The notes below the pieces were generated by a model. That model made no database searches and had not been told where the DNA came from. It saw nothing but the letters and a program-made list of their open reading frames with translations. Both the position numbers and the translations under genes were made by a program. Below, piece by piece: positions 1-8,084 of a DNA stretch of 64,000 nucleotides; the first letter of the stretch is position 1; the number at the start of each line of letters is the position of its first letter. The stretch is from Intestinibacter bartlettii. Lineage in GTDB: Bacteria > Bacillota > Clostridia > Peptostreptococcales > Peptostreptococcaceae. The DNA is taken from contig NZ_JAHLOQ010000017.1 in assembly GCF_018917435.1 (NCBI RefSeq), positions 1 to 64,000 on the forward strand. The letters are read 5' to 3'.

Positions 1-772
1 CTTTAGCCATACGTTTATACGGATTAGCTTTACGTATGGGACAAAGTATATTATATTTTCTCATTATTCTTTGTATTTTCTTTCTATTCATTTTTATTCC
101 AAATTCATTTTCTAAAGTCATTTTTATGGACCTAGAACCCTTCTTATATCCACGATGATTAAATGCTTTTAAAATGATTTCTTTTGCTTTTAAATCATTT
201 GATTCTCTATGTTTTCTAAGTTCTGTCGACTTTAGAAATTTGTAGTATCCAGAAGTAGATACATCTGCAATTTGGCATAAATATTTTACCATTCCTATTA
301 AATTGAATTTAGATATTATATTTTTTATCAGTCCAAAAACTTTTATTGGTTTTAATCTATGATTTCTCACCTGCCTTTCGCTTATTTCTAACTTTTTTAC
401 AAGTTCAAGCTCCGCTTTTAAATATTCAATTTCTGCATCTTTTTTTGCAAGAATTTCTTCTAGTGTCAAATCTCGATTAAGTGTTCTCCCAGAATTTAAT
501 GCTCTGTTATCATCTAAACCAAGAACACCTTTTTCCTTGTATGCTTTTCTCCATCTATCGCTAGCGCATTCAATACGCTTTATTCCAATTACTTGAATAT
601 CAAAACCTGCATCTTGAAAGATTTGACGAGGTGTTTTGCCCATTTCATATTCAGCTATGAAATGAAGTTTGAATTCATTAGTATATGTAATTCCTTTTTG
701 ACTTACTCTTTTAACATATTTATTTTTAGATAACTCATTAATTTCTTTTTCCGAAAATATTTTTTTACTCAT
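1..772 (-). CDS. IS3-family transposase, C-terminus outside window
   Basis: The frame is open from an ATG at 770-772 to the left edge, 257 codons. It starts MSKKIFSEKEINELSKNKYV and has an N-terminal helix-turn-helix region (about 1-95), a leucine-zipper-like stretch (EEILAKKDAEIEYLKAELEL, about 105-130) and the HTH_21-like region typical of IS3 OrfB (about 185-257, ending near NPYKRMAK). The rve integrase core with its DDE residues would lie beyond the edge. The OrfA-like and OrfB-like parts lie in one frame with no frameshift, as in single-ORF members of the family. The start is supported by AAAGGAG ten bases upstream. Catalyses transposition of its own element. Confidence 0.85.
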   Translation of the reverse strand, partial: MSKKIFSEKEINELSKNKYVKRVSQKGITYTNEFKLHFIAEYEMGKTPRQIFQDAGFDIQVIGIKRIECASDRWRKAYKEKGVLGLDDNRALNSGRTLNRDLTLEEILAKKDAEIEYLKAELELVKKLEISERQVRNHRLKPIKVFGLIKNIISKFNLIGMVKYLCQIADVSTSGYYKFLKSTELRKHRESNDLKAKEIILKAFNHRGYKKGSRSIKMTLENEFGIKMNRKKIQRIMRKYNILCPIRKANPYKRMAK

Positions 773-810
773 AGAAATTCAACTCCTTTAATATTATTTT
801 ACATAAAAAT

Positions 811-857
811 ATCCTATACAGATAGACACCTTTTTTCTAGTGTCCACTGTATAGGAT
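811..857. repeat. Inverted repeat within IS end
   Basis: The 11-mer ATCCTATACAG at 811-821 is repeated in inverted orientation at 847-857. The pairing can extend imperfectly through GACAC at 824-828 and GTGTC at 841-845. Together they can form a hairpin between the IS end and the transposase start. Hairpins at this place are known in some IS elements to block read-through transcription or translation from outside; that role is inferred here. Confidence 0.6.
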
Positions 858-904
858 CCATTTTACTTTTATAGAATAACCTCTTCATTCATTTATTTAT
901 GTAT

Positions 905-2692
905 TTAATTTAAACCTTCGGATTTTTTATTTATGTTTCTACGTTTTAAAAAGCTATCTCTAATAATATATATAAATATCATTATTGCTATTGTATATAA
1001 AATAGCCTTATAGTAACCCACATTTATAATTATTCCGGCTAATGTGCAAAGAATGCCTACGGCAAGTCGGATTATCATATTTTTATCGGAAACTTCTTTT
1101 CCATTTGGATATATCTTTTTAGTAGCAATTTTATTGCAGATTAAACTTAAAGCAAGTGTTACGATTACAACTGCAAATCCGATTGTTAAATCTTTTGCTA
1201 TTAATAATTTATCTTGTAATATTTTTATTACAGTATCTAAAAGTTTTGCACCTGATAACAACATTAAAATTATCGCTATTATTTTAAATATGTACCCTGA
1301 AGTATTTTTTCCCTCTGGCATATCATCCATATCACTTATTCTCGTCAATGCTGATTCTTCACTTGCTGATGGTTGTGTTTTTTCTTTATTTGTATCTTGC
1401 TGTTTTGTTTTTTCTTCTTTATTTATTTCTACTTCATCTGTTTCTAGTTCTTGCTTTATTTCTACTTCATCTATTTCTAGTTCTTGCTTTATTTCTACTT
1501 CATCTATTTCTAGTTCTTGCTTTGATTTTACTTCTTGTTCTAGTTTTACTTCTTGTTCTGATTTTGCACCTTGAGCTTGGCATAATTCATCTTTTTTAGC
1601 GTTTATTTCTTGTGATTTGTTTTCTTGTTTTTCTAGGCTTAACGCCGTTACGCTCTTTAGTATATTTCCTTCGGAATCTTTTTCTATTTTTAAAAATCTT
1701 TCATCGTTATATTGTTTGTAGATTTCGTTGCACTGTTTTATAAGTTCTTTTAAGCTATCGCTTTTTTTGTCTTCTTGTAAGGCTTTATTATAAATTTTAT
1801 ACAAGTTATCTAAGTACGATTTATTTGCATATGAATTTTTTTCTGTGTATTTTGTAGAAAAATAATTTTTGTAATATTGCTCTATTTTAGCTTTTTTATC
1901 ATTTAGGTTAATATTTTTTAAGTCGCTTTGTATGTATTTTTCTATGTCACAATTTATAAGTTCTACCTTTTTTTTGCCTAGATCAATTCCAAAGTAATTG
2001 GCGTATTGTTCTATTTGATTGTCTTTGTCACCGTGGTTTATATCTATTAAATAAAAATATGTTTCTTCTATGTACGGATTTGATCCTAATATTTTTCCTA
2101 ATATGTCTAGTTTTGTTTTATTGTTGAGAATTTTTTCTTGTGCTTTTAATCTCAAAAGAAGTTCTTGTGCTTCTTTTTTATCATCATAAGTGATTCTATA
2201 GACGCTTGTGTTTGTTTTATCTTGTAAACAGTCTAAAATTGCCTCATGTATATTAACTACGCTAGCTTCAACGCAATCTATTATGTCTGTTCTAGTCTGC
2301 TTATCTTCAAATAATTCTTTCTTTTCTTTATTTGATTTTTCTTCTGAAACTATTTTTTTTATTTTTTTGTATTTATATTCTAAGTTGTTAAAAATATCTA
2401 CTGATGTGCAGTATTTTTGATAATAGTTTTGTGTAAAGTCTTCTGATGTTATATCGTTTATATCCATGTCTTTTAATATATCTATTGCATCGTCTATATA
2501 GTTTTTTATTATATCTAAACTGGCATCAAATCCATCTGTAACTAATTCATCTAAATTTGTGTATTTCTCTAAAGTTTTATTAAATTTTTCTTTTGCTTCT
2601 TCTCCATATTTTTTATATTGCAAATAGACTGTATTATACAGTTTTATTTCCTCCGGAATTTTATTTACAATATTATTTTTATCTTCTCCCAT
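905..2692 (-). CDS. Membrane-anchored coiled-coil protein of unknown function (595 aa)
   Basis: No known family recognised. The N-terminal ~280 residues are helical and charged and resemble the 289-aa product at 23419-24288 (shared pattern around NPY...Y.YL followed by IE.YA.YFGIDL). A Glu/Lys-rich linker at about 375-450 contains three copies of an 11-residue unit KQELEIDEVEI. Four hydrophobic segments lie at about 470-590, and the tail is basic (FLKRRNINKKSEG). A cytosolic head with a C-terminal membrane anchor is the simplest reading. Start ATG has GGGGGA eight bases upstream. It follows the HEPN/Toprim-type gene by 79 bp in the same direction and may share its transcript. Confidence 0.7.
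   Translation of the reverse strand: MGEDKNNIVNKIPEEIKLYNTVYLQYKKYGEEAKEKFNKTLEKYTNLDELVTDGFDASLDIIKNYIDDAIDILKDMDINDITSEDFTQNYYQKYCTSVDIFNNLEYKYKKIKKIVSEEKSNKEKKELFEDKQTRTDIIDCVEASVVNIHEAILDCLQDKTNTSVYRITYDDKKEAQELLLRLKAQEKILNNKTKLDILGKILGSNPYIEETYFYLIDINHGDKDNQIEQYANYFGIDLGKKKVELINCDIEKYIQSDLKNINLNDKKAKIEQYYKNYFSTKYTEKNSYANKSYLDNLYKIYNKALQEDKKSDSLKELIKQCNEIYKQYNDERFLKIEKDSEGNILKSVTALSLEKQENKSQEINAKKDELCQAQGAKSEQEVKLEQEVKSKQELEIDEVEIKQELEIDEVEIKQELETDEVEINKEEKTKQQDTNKEKTQPSASEESALTRISDMDDMPEGKNTSGYIFKIIAIILMLLSGAKLLDTVIKILQDKLLIAKDLTIGFAVVIVTLALSLICNKIATKKIYPNGKEVSDKNMIIRLAVGILCTLAGIIINVGYYKAILYTIAIMIFIYIIRDSFLKRRNINKKSEGLN
1425..1523 (-). repeat. 33-bp tandem repeat, three copies, in coding sequence
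   Basis: Three consecutive 33-bp units at 1425-1457, 1458-1490 and 1491-1523 are almost identical: unit 1 differs from the others by one base. They encode the KQELEIDEVEI/KQELETDEVEI units of the 595-aa protein. Shorter degenerate copies (tacttcttgttct) continue to about 1560. Multiples of three keep the frame, so copy number can vary without breaking the gene. Confidence 0.9.
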
Positions 2693-2771
2693 ATAGAGTC
2701 CCCCTATTTTAACTTGTTTTTCAAATATTTTTTAATTAATTATATTATACTACTTTTTTAAATTATAAATT

Positions 2772-4001
2772 TCAATTAAATGCTCTAAAAATCATGTTTA
2801 AAATTGAATCTATTCCACTAAAATCAAAGTTTTCTCTGCTTATATTTTTATCTGTTATTTTTTCAAAGAATTTTTTAAGGCAATTTGCTTTATCTAAGAT
2901 TCTTCCTTGGTATTTGCCGGCACTTTCAAAATATCCAATCCACTGTATTGGGATTAGATTTCCATCTTCCCCACAGAGAATGTCTTTGCCCAAGTAAAGC
3001 TCTATGCTACACGCCATTCCATTTATGTCCATTACGACATCCCCTGTCGGGCCTTTTGTAGGGTATTTTTTTGCAATTTCTAAATCAGGATATTTAAAAA
3101 CTTTGATGTTATTAGGTATTTCAATTCCACTTAGTAGTTTCATAGCCTCTTGACCTGCTGTATCGTTGTCAAATATGGCAATTGTCCTGTTGGCTATTCC
3201 TGATGAAATAAATGCCTTGATAGTCGAAACTAAAGCATCTGCACTGCCTCTTAATCTAGTCGCCTTAAAGTCCAAAAATGAGTAATATTCAGACAGGTGA
3301 GGATAAAGTATATTTAAAGATTTCTCCAAAATACAAGCATCCGACATCCCCTCTGTAAGCACTATGATCTTTTCATTAATTATGTACTCGAGCTTTGCAA
3401 ACTCTTTTGCCTTCTTGCTAAACTCATATCCTTCCTCAAAGTCCCCACTTTCAACAATTTCGCTGACATCATATATTATGTAATCATCTTTTTTATCGTA
3501 AATAGACAAAATAATTCTCAAAATAAATCTAGAATCTATTAAATTGCTGTGACATGAAAACTCCTTATTTTTCAAAATAAATAAAATCATTTCCTCTGAT
3601 AATTTATATTCGTCTAAAGCTGTCATTTTACCTTTATTTAAGTCATTCTCATTGTAAATCTTATTATCTATAATAAATTTAATAACTTGTTTTAAAGCGC
3701 CAAAGTCAATATCATTAAACTCTATTTTTTCTAAATCTTTATTTAAATCTGTGCACTCTTTTCTAATTTTATAAAACTCAGCCTCAGCATTTTGAAGTGT
3801 AAACCCCATTATGTCGAGTTTGTCTGAATATTTTTTAGTATTTAAAATATATCTAATTTGTTTTGTTTTATTACCTTTAACTTCTTTCTCATCGATTGTT
3901 TTATCATTTTCCGAAAAAATAGATACCAAAACGCCCTGCACATCGTTTTTATCTTTCAACAATTGATAATCATTTATATACAAACGACTATACGCATCCA
4001 C
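2772..4001 (-). CDS. HEPN/Toprim-type protein, putative nuclease-related
   Basis: The N-terminus (AYSRLYINDYQLL, then SENDK and a DIMGFTLQNAEAEF stretch near 63-76) resembles the N-terminal domain of HEPN/Toprim-associated proteins. A Toprim domain follows: conserved Glu in LTEGMSDAC (E217), RGSAD near 251-255 and FDND with D278 and D280. Toprim folds bind Mg2+ and act on nucleic acid. I see no RxxxxH motif, so HEPN RNase activity is doubtful. The GTG start at 4001 is preferred over an upstream TTG at 4031 because AAAGGGGG lies seven bases before it; the protein is then 409 aa. Members of this class are often defence-associated; the role here is inferred. Confidence 0.65.
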   Translation of the reverse strand: MDAYSRLYINDYQLLKDKNDVQGVLVSIFSENDKTIDEKEVKGNKTKQIRYILNTKKYSDKLDIMGFTLQNAEAEFYKIRKECTDLNKDLEKIEFNDIDFGALKQVIKFIIDNKIYNENDLNKGKMTALDEYKLSEEMILFILKNKEFSCHSNLIDSRFILRIILSIYDKKDDYIIYDVSEIVESGDFEEGYEFSKKAKEFAKLEYIINEKIIVLTEGMSDACILEKSLNILYPHLSEYYSFLDFKATRLRGSADALVSTIKAFISSGIANRTIAIFDNDTAGQEAMKLLSGIEIPNNIKVFKYPDLEIAKKYPTKGPTGDVVMDINGMACSIELYLGKDILCGEDGNLIPIQWIGYFESAGKYQGRILDKANCLKKFFEKITDKNISRENFDFSGIDSILNMIFRAFN

Positions 4002-4116
4002 CTTATTTCCCCCTTTAAAATATAATTTCAAAATTCTCTTATATTTATATTTATTCGAGTTTATTTATTTTTTTCATTTTTATTTAAATATTAGCATAAA
4101 GATTTTAAATTGTAAG

Positions 4117-4146
4117 TAAAAAAGGATAGCTAAAAAGCTATCCTTG
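4117..4146 (-). terminator. Rho-independent terminator
   Basis: On the minus strand AAGGATAGC and GCTATCCTT pair around a short T-rich loop and a T run follows. It lies directly after the 123-aa gene at 4153-4524. Confidence 0.85.
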
Positions 4147-4152
4147 TATAAT

Positions 4153-4524
4153 CTATTTTACTTTATCTAACACAAATAGTTTTAAATATTCAAGCACAAT
4201 ATCTTGGACATGTATTGTCACTTCGTTGCTCTCCTTGCTACAGACCATAGTGTACCATTGTGTTAAGACATATTCTTTTTTCTCGATATTAATTATCATT
4301 ACTTTTTTATTTTGCAGATTTATAAGCTCATCTTTTGAATAATCATCTAATGAAAATTTTATCCCCTCGTTTTCAAAATTATTATCCTTAATTGCATCAA
4401 ATATATGTTTTAATATATTTTTTTCGCCATCTGTCAAATCTGTCTCACATTCTAATACTACATTGTCCTTTGCTAATAATTCCTCATTCTTTCCTAAAAA
4501 TAAAGTATTTACTTTACCCTTCAT
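4153..4524 (-). CDS. Uncharacterised 123-aa cytosolic protein (module copy 1)
   Basis: Family not recognised. It is a clear paralogue of the 124-aa protein at 8735-9109: both share VNTLF near the start, VLE.ET.L...E..IL.HI, a NLQ.K.V..INI..KEY.LTQWY core and an EY.KLF end. The predicted helix-helix-beta hairpin pattern would suit a winged-helix domain, but that is a guess. There is no signal peptide or membrane segment. GGGGGG stands before the ATG. It lies 107 bp downstream of a zinc-ribbon lipoprotein gene in the same direction, and both ends of the pair are duplicated elsewhere in the window, which suggests the two proteins work together. Confidence 0.7.
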   Translation of the reverse strand: MKGKVNTLFLGKNEELLAKDNVVLECETDLTDGEKNILKHIFDAIKDNNFENEGIKFSLDDYSKDELINLQNKKVMIINIEKKEYVLTQWYTMVCSKESNEVTIHVQDIVLEYLKLFVLDKVK

Positions 4525-4631
4525 ATGAATTCCCCCCTGTTGTTCTTATTTATTACTATTTATTTTATACAATTGTTATTTAATCGTCAAGCAATATTTC
4601 AGAATATTTTTATTATTAAACAATATTATCT

Positions 4632-5552
4632 TTAATCTGGCATAGGATATGATAATCCTCTAGCTTCTCCACAAGGAACACAGTAATAAGTTCCATTTGA
4701 TGATCTAATAAAGTAATCTGTAAATGCTAATGATGTTCCACAATCTGCACATGTTACATTATATTCTTTGTAGCATGAAGAACAAAGTTTATATCCTTTT
4801 AATTGTTTTAGGTTATCTAATTCTCCACACATATCACAATAATCCTTGCCTTGTGCCCTTGCTTCTGCTTCTTGTTTTTGTTCTTCATTTTTCATGGCCA
4901 TGTTTTGATGTAAGTCACACATATATCCATATCCGTCAAAATATTCTACATCATCATATCTATCACAGTAGTCACATTTATGAGCCTTATTTGATGCTTC
5001 TTTTGTATCTACATCTTTATCACTATCTGATCCCTGATTAGTTATGGAATCCTCATCCCCAGGAAATACTATATCTTTTATAGCTTCATAAGAAACACCC
5101 TCATCTATATATAATTGTTCACAGTTTTTAGATAAATCTCTCACAGATGTTAAATTGTCTTTTCTTATGTTTTTAAGCCCTTCTTCTGGTATTGTGCATG
5201 AAAATATTAAAAAATCCTTTGTAGGACTTACATTAGACGCAAACACATTAAGTTGCAATACTTTAGTTGACTTTGGCAACAAAGCTATTACATCAGCCAA
5301 TGTCTTAAACATCTGTTTGACGAAAGTGTCGTCATCATTTGCCATAGATTTTTTGACTTCTACTATAGCAGTCCCGTCTATATCTTCATAACTTGTTACT
5401 CCTTTTAAATCATATAAAGATTTTGATGAATCTGATTGAGTTTTGGCAGCCTCAGTTGTTGTTTTTATTTGACTGTTTGAACATCCAACTAATCCTATTG
5501 ACAACACCGCTATTAACCCCAAACTAACTAATTTGTCTTTTAGTTTACTCAT
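4632..5552 (-). CDS. Lipoprotein with C-terminal Cys-rich zinc-ribbon-like repeats (module copy 1)
   Basis: MSKLKDKLVSLGLIAVLSIG followed by LVGC is a lipoprotein signal peptide with the lipid-accepting Cys at about 24. The middle (40-170) is not recognised. From about 190 to 306 there are Cys pairs in CDYCDRYDD, YMCDLH, YCDMCGE, LCSSCYKEY, CADCGTSL and YCVPCGEARG, which suggests two or three treble-clef or zinc-ribbon units. Zinc ribbons on an exported lipoprotein are unusual. The last ~70 residues are strongly similar to the 168-aa lipoprotein at 8085-8591. RBS GGGGGG. The 123-aa gene follows downstream. Confidence 0.75.
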   Translation of the reverse strand: MSKLKDKLVSLGLIAVLSIGLVGCSNSQIKTTTEAAKTQSDSSKSLYDLKGVTSYEDIDGTAIVEVKKSMANDDDTFVKQMFKTLADVIALLPKSTKVLQLNVFASNVSPTKDFLIFSCTIPEEGLKNIRKDNLTSVRDLSKNCEQLYIDEGVSYEAIKDIVFPGDEDSITNQGSDSDKDVDTKEASNKAHKCDYCDRYDDVEYFDGYGYMCDLHQNMAMKNEEQKQEAEARAQGKDYCDMCGELDNLKQLKGYKLCSSCYKEYNVTCADCGTSLAFTDYFIRSSNGTYYCVPCGEARGLSYPMPD

Positions 5553-5753
5553 ATTACTCCCCCCTAAACTTTCAATGCTTGTAACTAAAACAACTCTAGT
5601 TATATATCAAACTATTTATAACTATATTATAGCTCAATTTTATAAAGCGCAATCATCTATATTATTTCGTTTTAAAAATATTCATTTCTCCATATAGTTT
5701 TATAATTTTCCTCGCAAGTTATTAAATAATTTTATTTTAGCCTAAATTTTTGA

Positions 5754-5782
5754 TTTACTTATAATACTGTGTAATGTATAAT
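5754..5782 (+). promoter_or_regulatory. Probable sigma-A promoter of fluoride riboswitch transcript
   Basis: TTTACT at 5754-5759 and TATAAT at 5777-5782 are 17 bases apart. Transcription from here would begin about ten bases before the fluoride aptamer. Another TATAAT at 5760-5765 has no good -35 partner. Confidence 0.6.
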
Positions 5783-5798
5783 GTATTTATCAAAATAA

Positions 5799-5850
5799 TC
5801 GGCGATGGAGTTCGCCATTAAATGCTTAGACGCTAATGACTCCTACTCTT
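5799..5850 (+). ncRNA. Fluoride riboswitch aptamer (crcB motif)
   Basis: The sequence GGCGATGGAGTTCGCC at 5801-5816, followed by a TAAATGCTTAG linker and CTAATGACTCCTAC ending at 5846, matches the conserved fluoride-riboswitch core (GGCGATGG.GTTCGCC, the TAA.TGCT pseudoknot partner, and TGACTCCTAC) almost base for base. Fluoride binding stabilises the pseudoknot and prevents the overlapping terminator, switching on the antiporter gene at 5900. This is one of the firmest calls in the window. Confidence 0.95.
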
Positions 5851-5876
5851 AAACAAGGGTAGGAGTCTATTTTTTT
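5838..5876 (+). terminator. Expression-platform terminator of fluoride riboswitch
   Basis: GACTCCTAC at 5838-5846 is part of the aptamer and pairs with GTAGGAGTC at 5859-5867; a T run follows at 5870-5876. The shared strand makes aptamer and terminator mutually exclusive, an ON switch in fluoride. Confidence 0.92.
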
Positions 5877-5899
5877 GCACAAATGGAGGAGATATAAAT

Positions 5900-7129
5900 A
5901 TGATAATTGTTCTAAGTTTATTAATTATTGGGGTTTTGGCTAACTTCAGTGGAATAATAGCTGAAAAATTTAAATTGCCATCATTAATAGGTATGATGCT
6001 AGTTGGGATGTTTATCGGACCATCATACTTAAATTTAGTGCCAGAGGGTACTTTATCCATTTCATCAACTATAAAAGATATCGCATTAGTCACTGTATTA
6101 TTTATAGGAGGTCTTGGCATAAATTTATCTCAAATAAAACAAATTGGTCGACCTGCTGTATTACTTAGTGCAGTTCCAGCTACTTTAGAAGGTTTTACGA
6201 TAGCATTTTTAGCTACAAAACTTTTAGGATTTACTTTTGTTCAAGGAGCAATACTTGGTTTTATAATAGCAGCGGTTTCTCCTGCTGTATTAATTCCATC
6301 TATGATTTCTTTAATAAATAGAAAAGTTGGACAAGATAAAGCAATTCCACAGATGTTGTTAGTTGGAGCGAGCGCTGATGATACTATCGCAATCACATTA
6401 TTTACTACTTTTTTAGGAATTTATATGCAAGGTCAAACTGGAGAAAGTGTTTCATTAGCATCACAACTCATCTCTATACCGATTGCTATCTTTTTAAGTA
6501 TATTAATAGCTTTTTTACTATTTAAGATAAGTGAATTTTGCCTTAAAAAAGTAGAAAACAACTATATAAAAGTTGTATTTTTATTTACAGTAGCTCTACT
6601 TATGAGACTGTTTGAAAAAACTACTCACACACAGTATTTTAACTCTTTATTAGCCGTTATGGTTTATGGATTCTTTATCAGAAATTATATGCAAAGCTGT
6701 GCTGGATTTATTTTAGATAAGATGAATGCTATTTGGAAATACGGAAAACTATATCTATTCTCATTTGTGGGAATGGCGATAAATCCAACTTTAGTGGGTG
6801 AATATATTTATATAGGTATTTTAATCTTATCAATCTCATTAACCGTAAGATCAATAGGAGTTTTAATAGCATTAATAGGTACAAATTTAACATTAAAAGA
6901 GAGATTGTTCTGTGTGATAGCATACCTTCCTAAAGCGACAGTCCAATCAGCAAAGGCCGCAGTTCCTCTACAAATGGGCGTTGCTGGAGGCGAGATAATG
7001 CAGGCAATAGCAATACTTAGTGTGTTGATTACTGCACCAATAGGAGCTATCGGCATAAGACTTACTAGTGATAGACTGTTAAATACTGAATATGATGAAA
7101 CTTTAGATGAGAATTTATCTTGCGGATAA
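5900..7129 (+). CDS. Fluoride-responsive cation:proton antiporter (CPA family)
   Basis: A 409-aa protein with about twelve hydrophobic segments over its whole length, fitting the monovalent cation:proton antiporter superfamily. The start resembles family members (LANFSGIIAEKFKLPSLIGMM, then GMFIGP at 36-41). An Asp-Asp pair at 160-161 within ASADDTIA sits where CPA2 antiporters carry their ion-binding acids. It is directly controlled by the fluoride riboswitch 50 bp upstream; besides crcB/fluc and CLC-F, Na+/H+ antiporter-like genes are known members of fluoride regulons. It probably helps cells tolerate fluoride by moving protons or cations across the membrane; the exact ion is not known. 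RBS GGAGGAG. Confidence 0.88.
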   Translation: MIIVLSLLIIGVLANFSGIIAEKFKLPSLIGMMLVGMFIGPSYLNLVPEGTLSISSTIKDIALVTVLFIGGLGINLSQIKQIGRPAVLLSAVPATLEGFTIAFLATKLLGFTFVQGAILGFIIAAVSPAVLIPSMISLINRKVGQDKAIPQMLLVGASADDTIAITLFTTFLGIYMQGQTGESVSLASQLISIPIAIFLSILIAFLLFKISEFCLKKVENNYIKVVFLFTVALLMRLFEKTTHTQYFNSLLAVMVYGFFIRNYMQSCAGFILDKMNAIWKYGKLYLFSFVGMAINPTLVGEYIYIGILILSISLTVRSIGVLIALIGTNLTLKERLFCVIAYLPKATVQSAKAAVPLQMGVAGGEIMQAIAILSVLITAPIGAIGIRLTSDRLLNTEYDETLDENLSCG

Positions 7130-7155
7130 GGTTTAATTATTCTGCTATATATACT

Positions 7156-7190
7156 AAAAAAAAGTGGGTATTTTATAATACCCACTTTTT
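7156..7190. terminator. Bidirectional terminator between convergent genes
   Basis: AAAGTGGGTA at 7161-7170 pairs with TACCCACTTT at 7179-7188, with A and T runs on both flanks. It serves the antiporter on the plus strand and the lipoprotein gene ending at 7191 on the minus strand. Confidence 0.9.
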
Positions 7191-7991
7191 CTATTCATAA
7201 AATCTACTACAGTTTCGTAAAACTAAATTTCCGTCTGGGTTTACCCATGCGATTGTTAGTCCACAGTCATCACCATAAAAAACCTTACAAGTACTCCATA
7301 CTTCTAAAAACTCCTTATTTATCTCTGAATTATCTGAAAAACCTTCTTCCTCTACATAAGCAGCTACTTCACTGTTCAAATACATCCATATAAGAATTCC
7401 ACTATCATATACTTCTATTTGTGGAACTGTATCATACTTATCACCAAATGATGCTAGTGCATTACATAAATCTTGATATCTGGTATCTTCTTGAGGTTCA
7501 TTATAATCATTTCCCCCTGTAATATAACTAACATCTAATTCACTATCACTTTCAATATTTAATAATGTATAATTATCTCCGTCAATCAAATATAAAACTT
7601 CATATATCTTATATCCATTGTCCTTGTATTTATTATAGATATTATTAAATAATTCAATTATTTTAGAAGCGTAATTATCTCTATTTTCTTCTATAAGATA
7701 AACATTTGATCTTCTCTCATCTGGTGTAAAATGCTGATCTGTTATAATCGACGCTATTACTCTTTTTTTATCTTCAGTCAACTGCAATTGTATATGACAA
7801 CCATCTTCTTTTATAACTTCATTGTTTAACTCATCTTCATACTCTTTTGTGAAATTTTCTATAGAGCTTTTCTTCTCTTCAACTTTATTACTTTCACTGT
7901 TAATACCGCTATTTTCTACATTATCTGATTTACATCCTGATAATACACCTACACACATTATTAAACTAAGCATTATAACTATTCTTTTCAT
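7191..7991 (-). CDS. Putative lipoprotein of unknown function (266 aa)
   Basis: The N-terminus MKRIVIMLSLIMCVGVLSGC is a lipoprotein signal with lipid-accepting Cys20. After a Ser/Asn/Glu-rich linker there is a mixed alpha/beta region (about 50-266) in which no domain is recognised; W/Y and D/E content is high. AAAGGAGG precedes the ATG. It lies between the two copies of the zinc-ribbon lipoprotein module but has no Cys pairs itself. Surface-exposed and membrane-tethered is all that can be supported. Confidence 0.7.
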   Translation of the reverse strand: MKRIVIMLSLIMCVGVLSGCKSDNVENSGINSESNKVEEKKSSIENFTKEYEDELNNEVIKEDGCHIQLQLTEDKKRVIASIITDQHFTPDERRSNVYLIEENRDNYASKIIELFNNIYNKYKDNGYKIYEVLYLIDGDNYTLLNIESDSELDVSYITGGNDYNEPQEDTRYQDLCNALASFGDKYDTVPQIEVYDSGILIWMYLNSEVAAYVEEEGFSDNSEINKEFLEVWSTCKVFYGDDCGLTIAWVNPDGNLVLRNCSRFYE

Positions 7992-8055
7992 ATAAATCCC
8001 TCCTTTATATATTTATTCTAAGTTCTTATTTATATTTCAAATTTTTTCCTTACAA

Positions 8056-8083
8056 CAAAAAAAGACAGCTAAAAGCTGCCTTT
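8056..8083 (-). terminator. Rho-independent terminator
   Basis: AAAGGCAGCT and AGCTGTCTTT (minus strand, one G-U pair) close a short loop and a T run follows. It terminates the 168-aa lipoprotein gene. Confidence 0.85.
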
Positions 8084-8084
8084 A

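Larger units (their letters stand above)
1..860 (-). mobile_element. IS3-family insertion sequence, partial at window edge
   Basis: The element carries an IS3-type transposase on the minus strand and runs off the left edge of the window. Its visible end is probably near 860, where the minus strand reads TGGATCCTATACAGTGGACA, a typical TG-starting IS3 terminus. Because the other end is not in the window, the terminal inverted repeat and the target duplication cannot be confirmed. The boundary is inferred from the position of the transposase start and from the repeat structure at 811-860. Confidence 0.75.

Noticed and set aside
1044-1599. Two plus-strand frames rich in Leu/Ser
   Set aside because: They arise from the 33-bp repeat region of the 595-aa gene read on the other strand.
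5833-6120. 95-aa minus-strand frame over the riboswitch
   Set aside because: It overlaps the fluoride riboswitch and the start of the antiporter gene and has no ribosome binding site.
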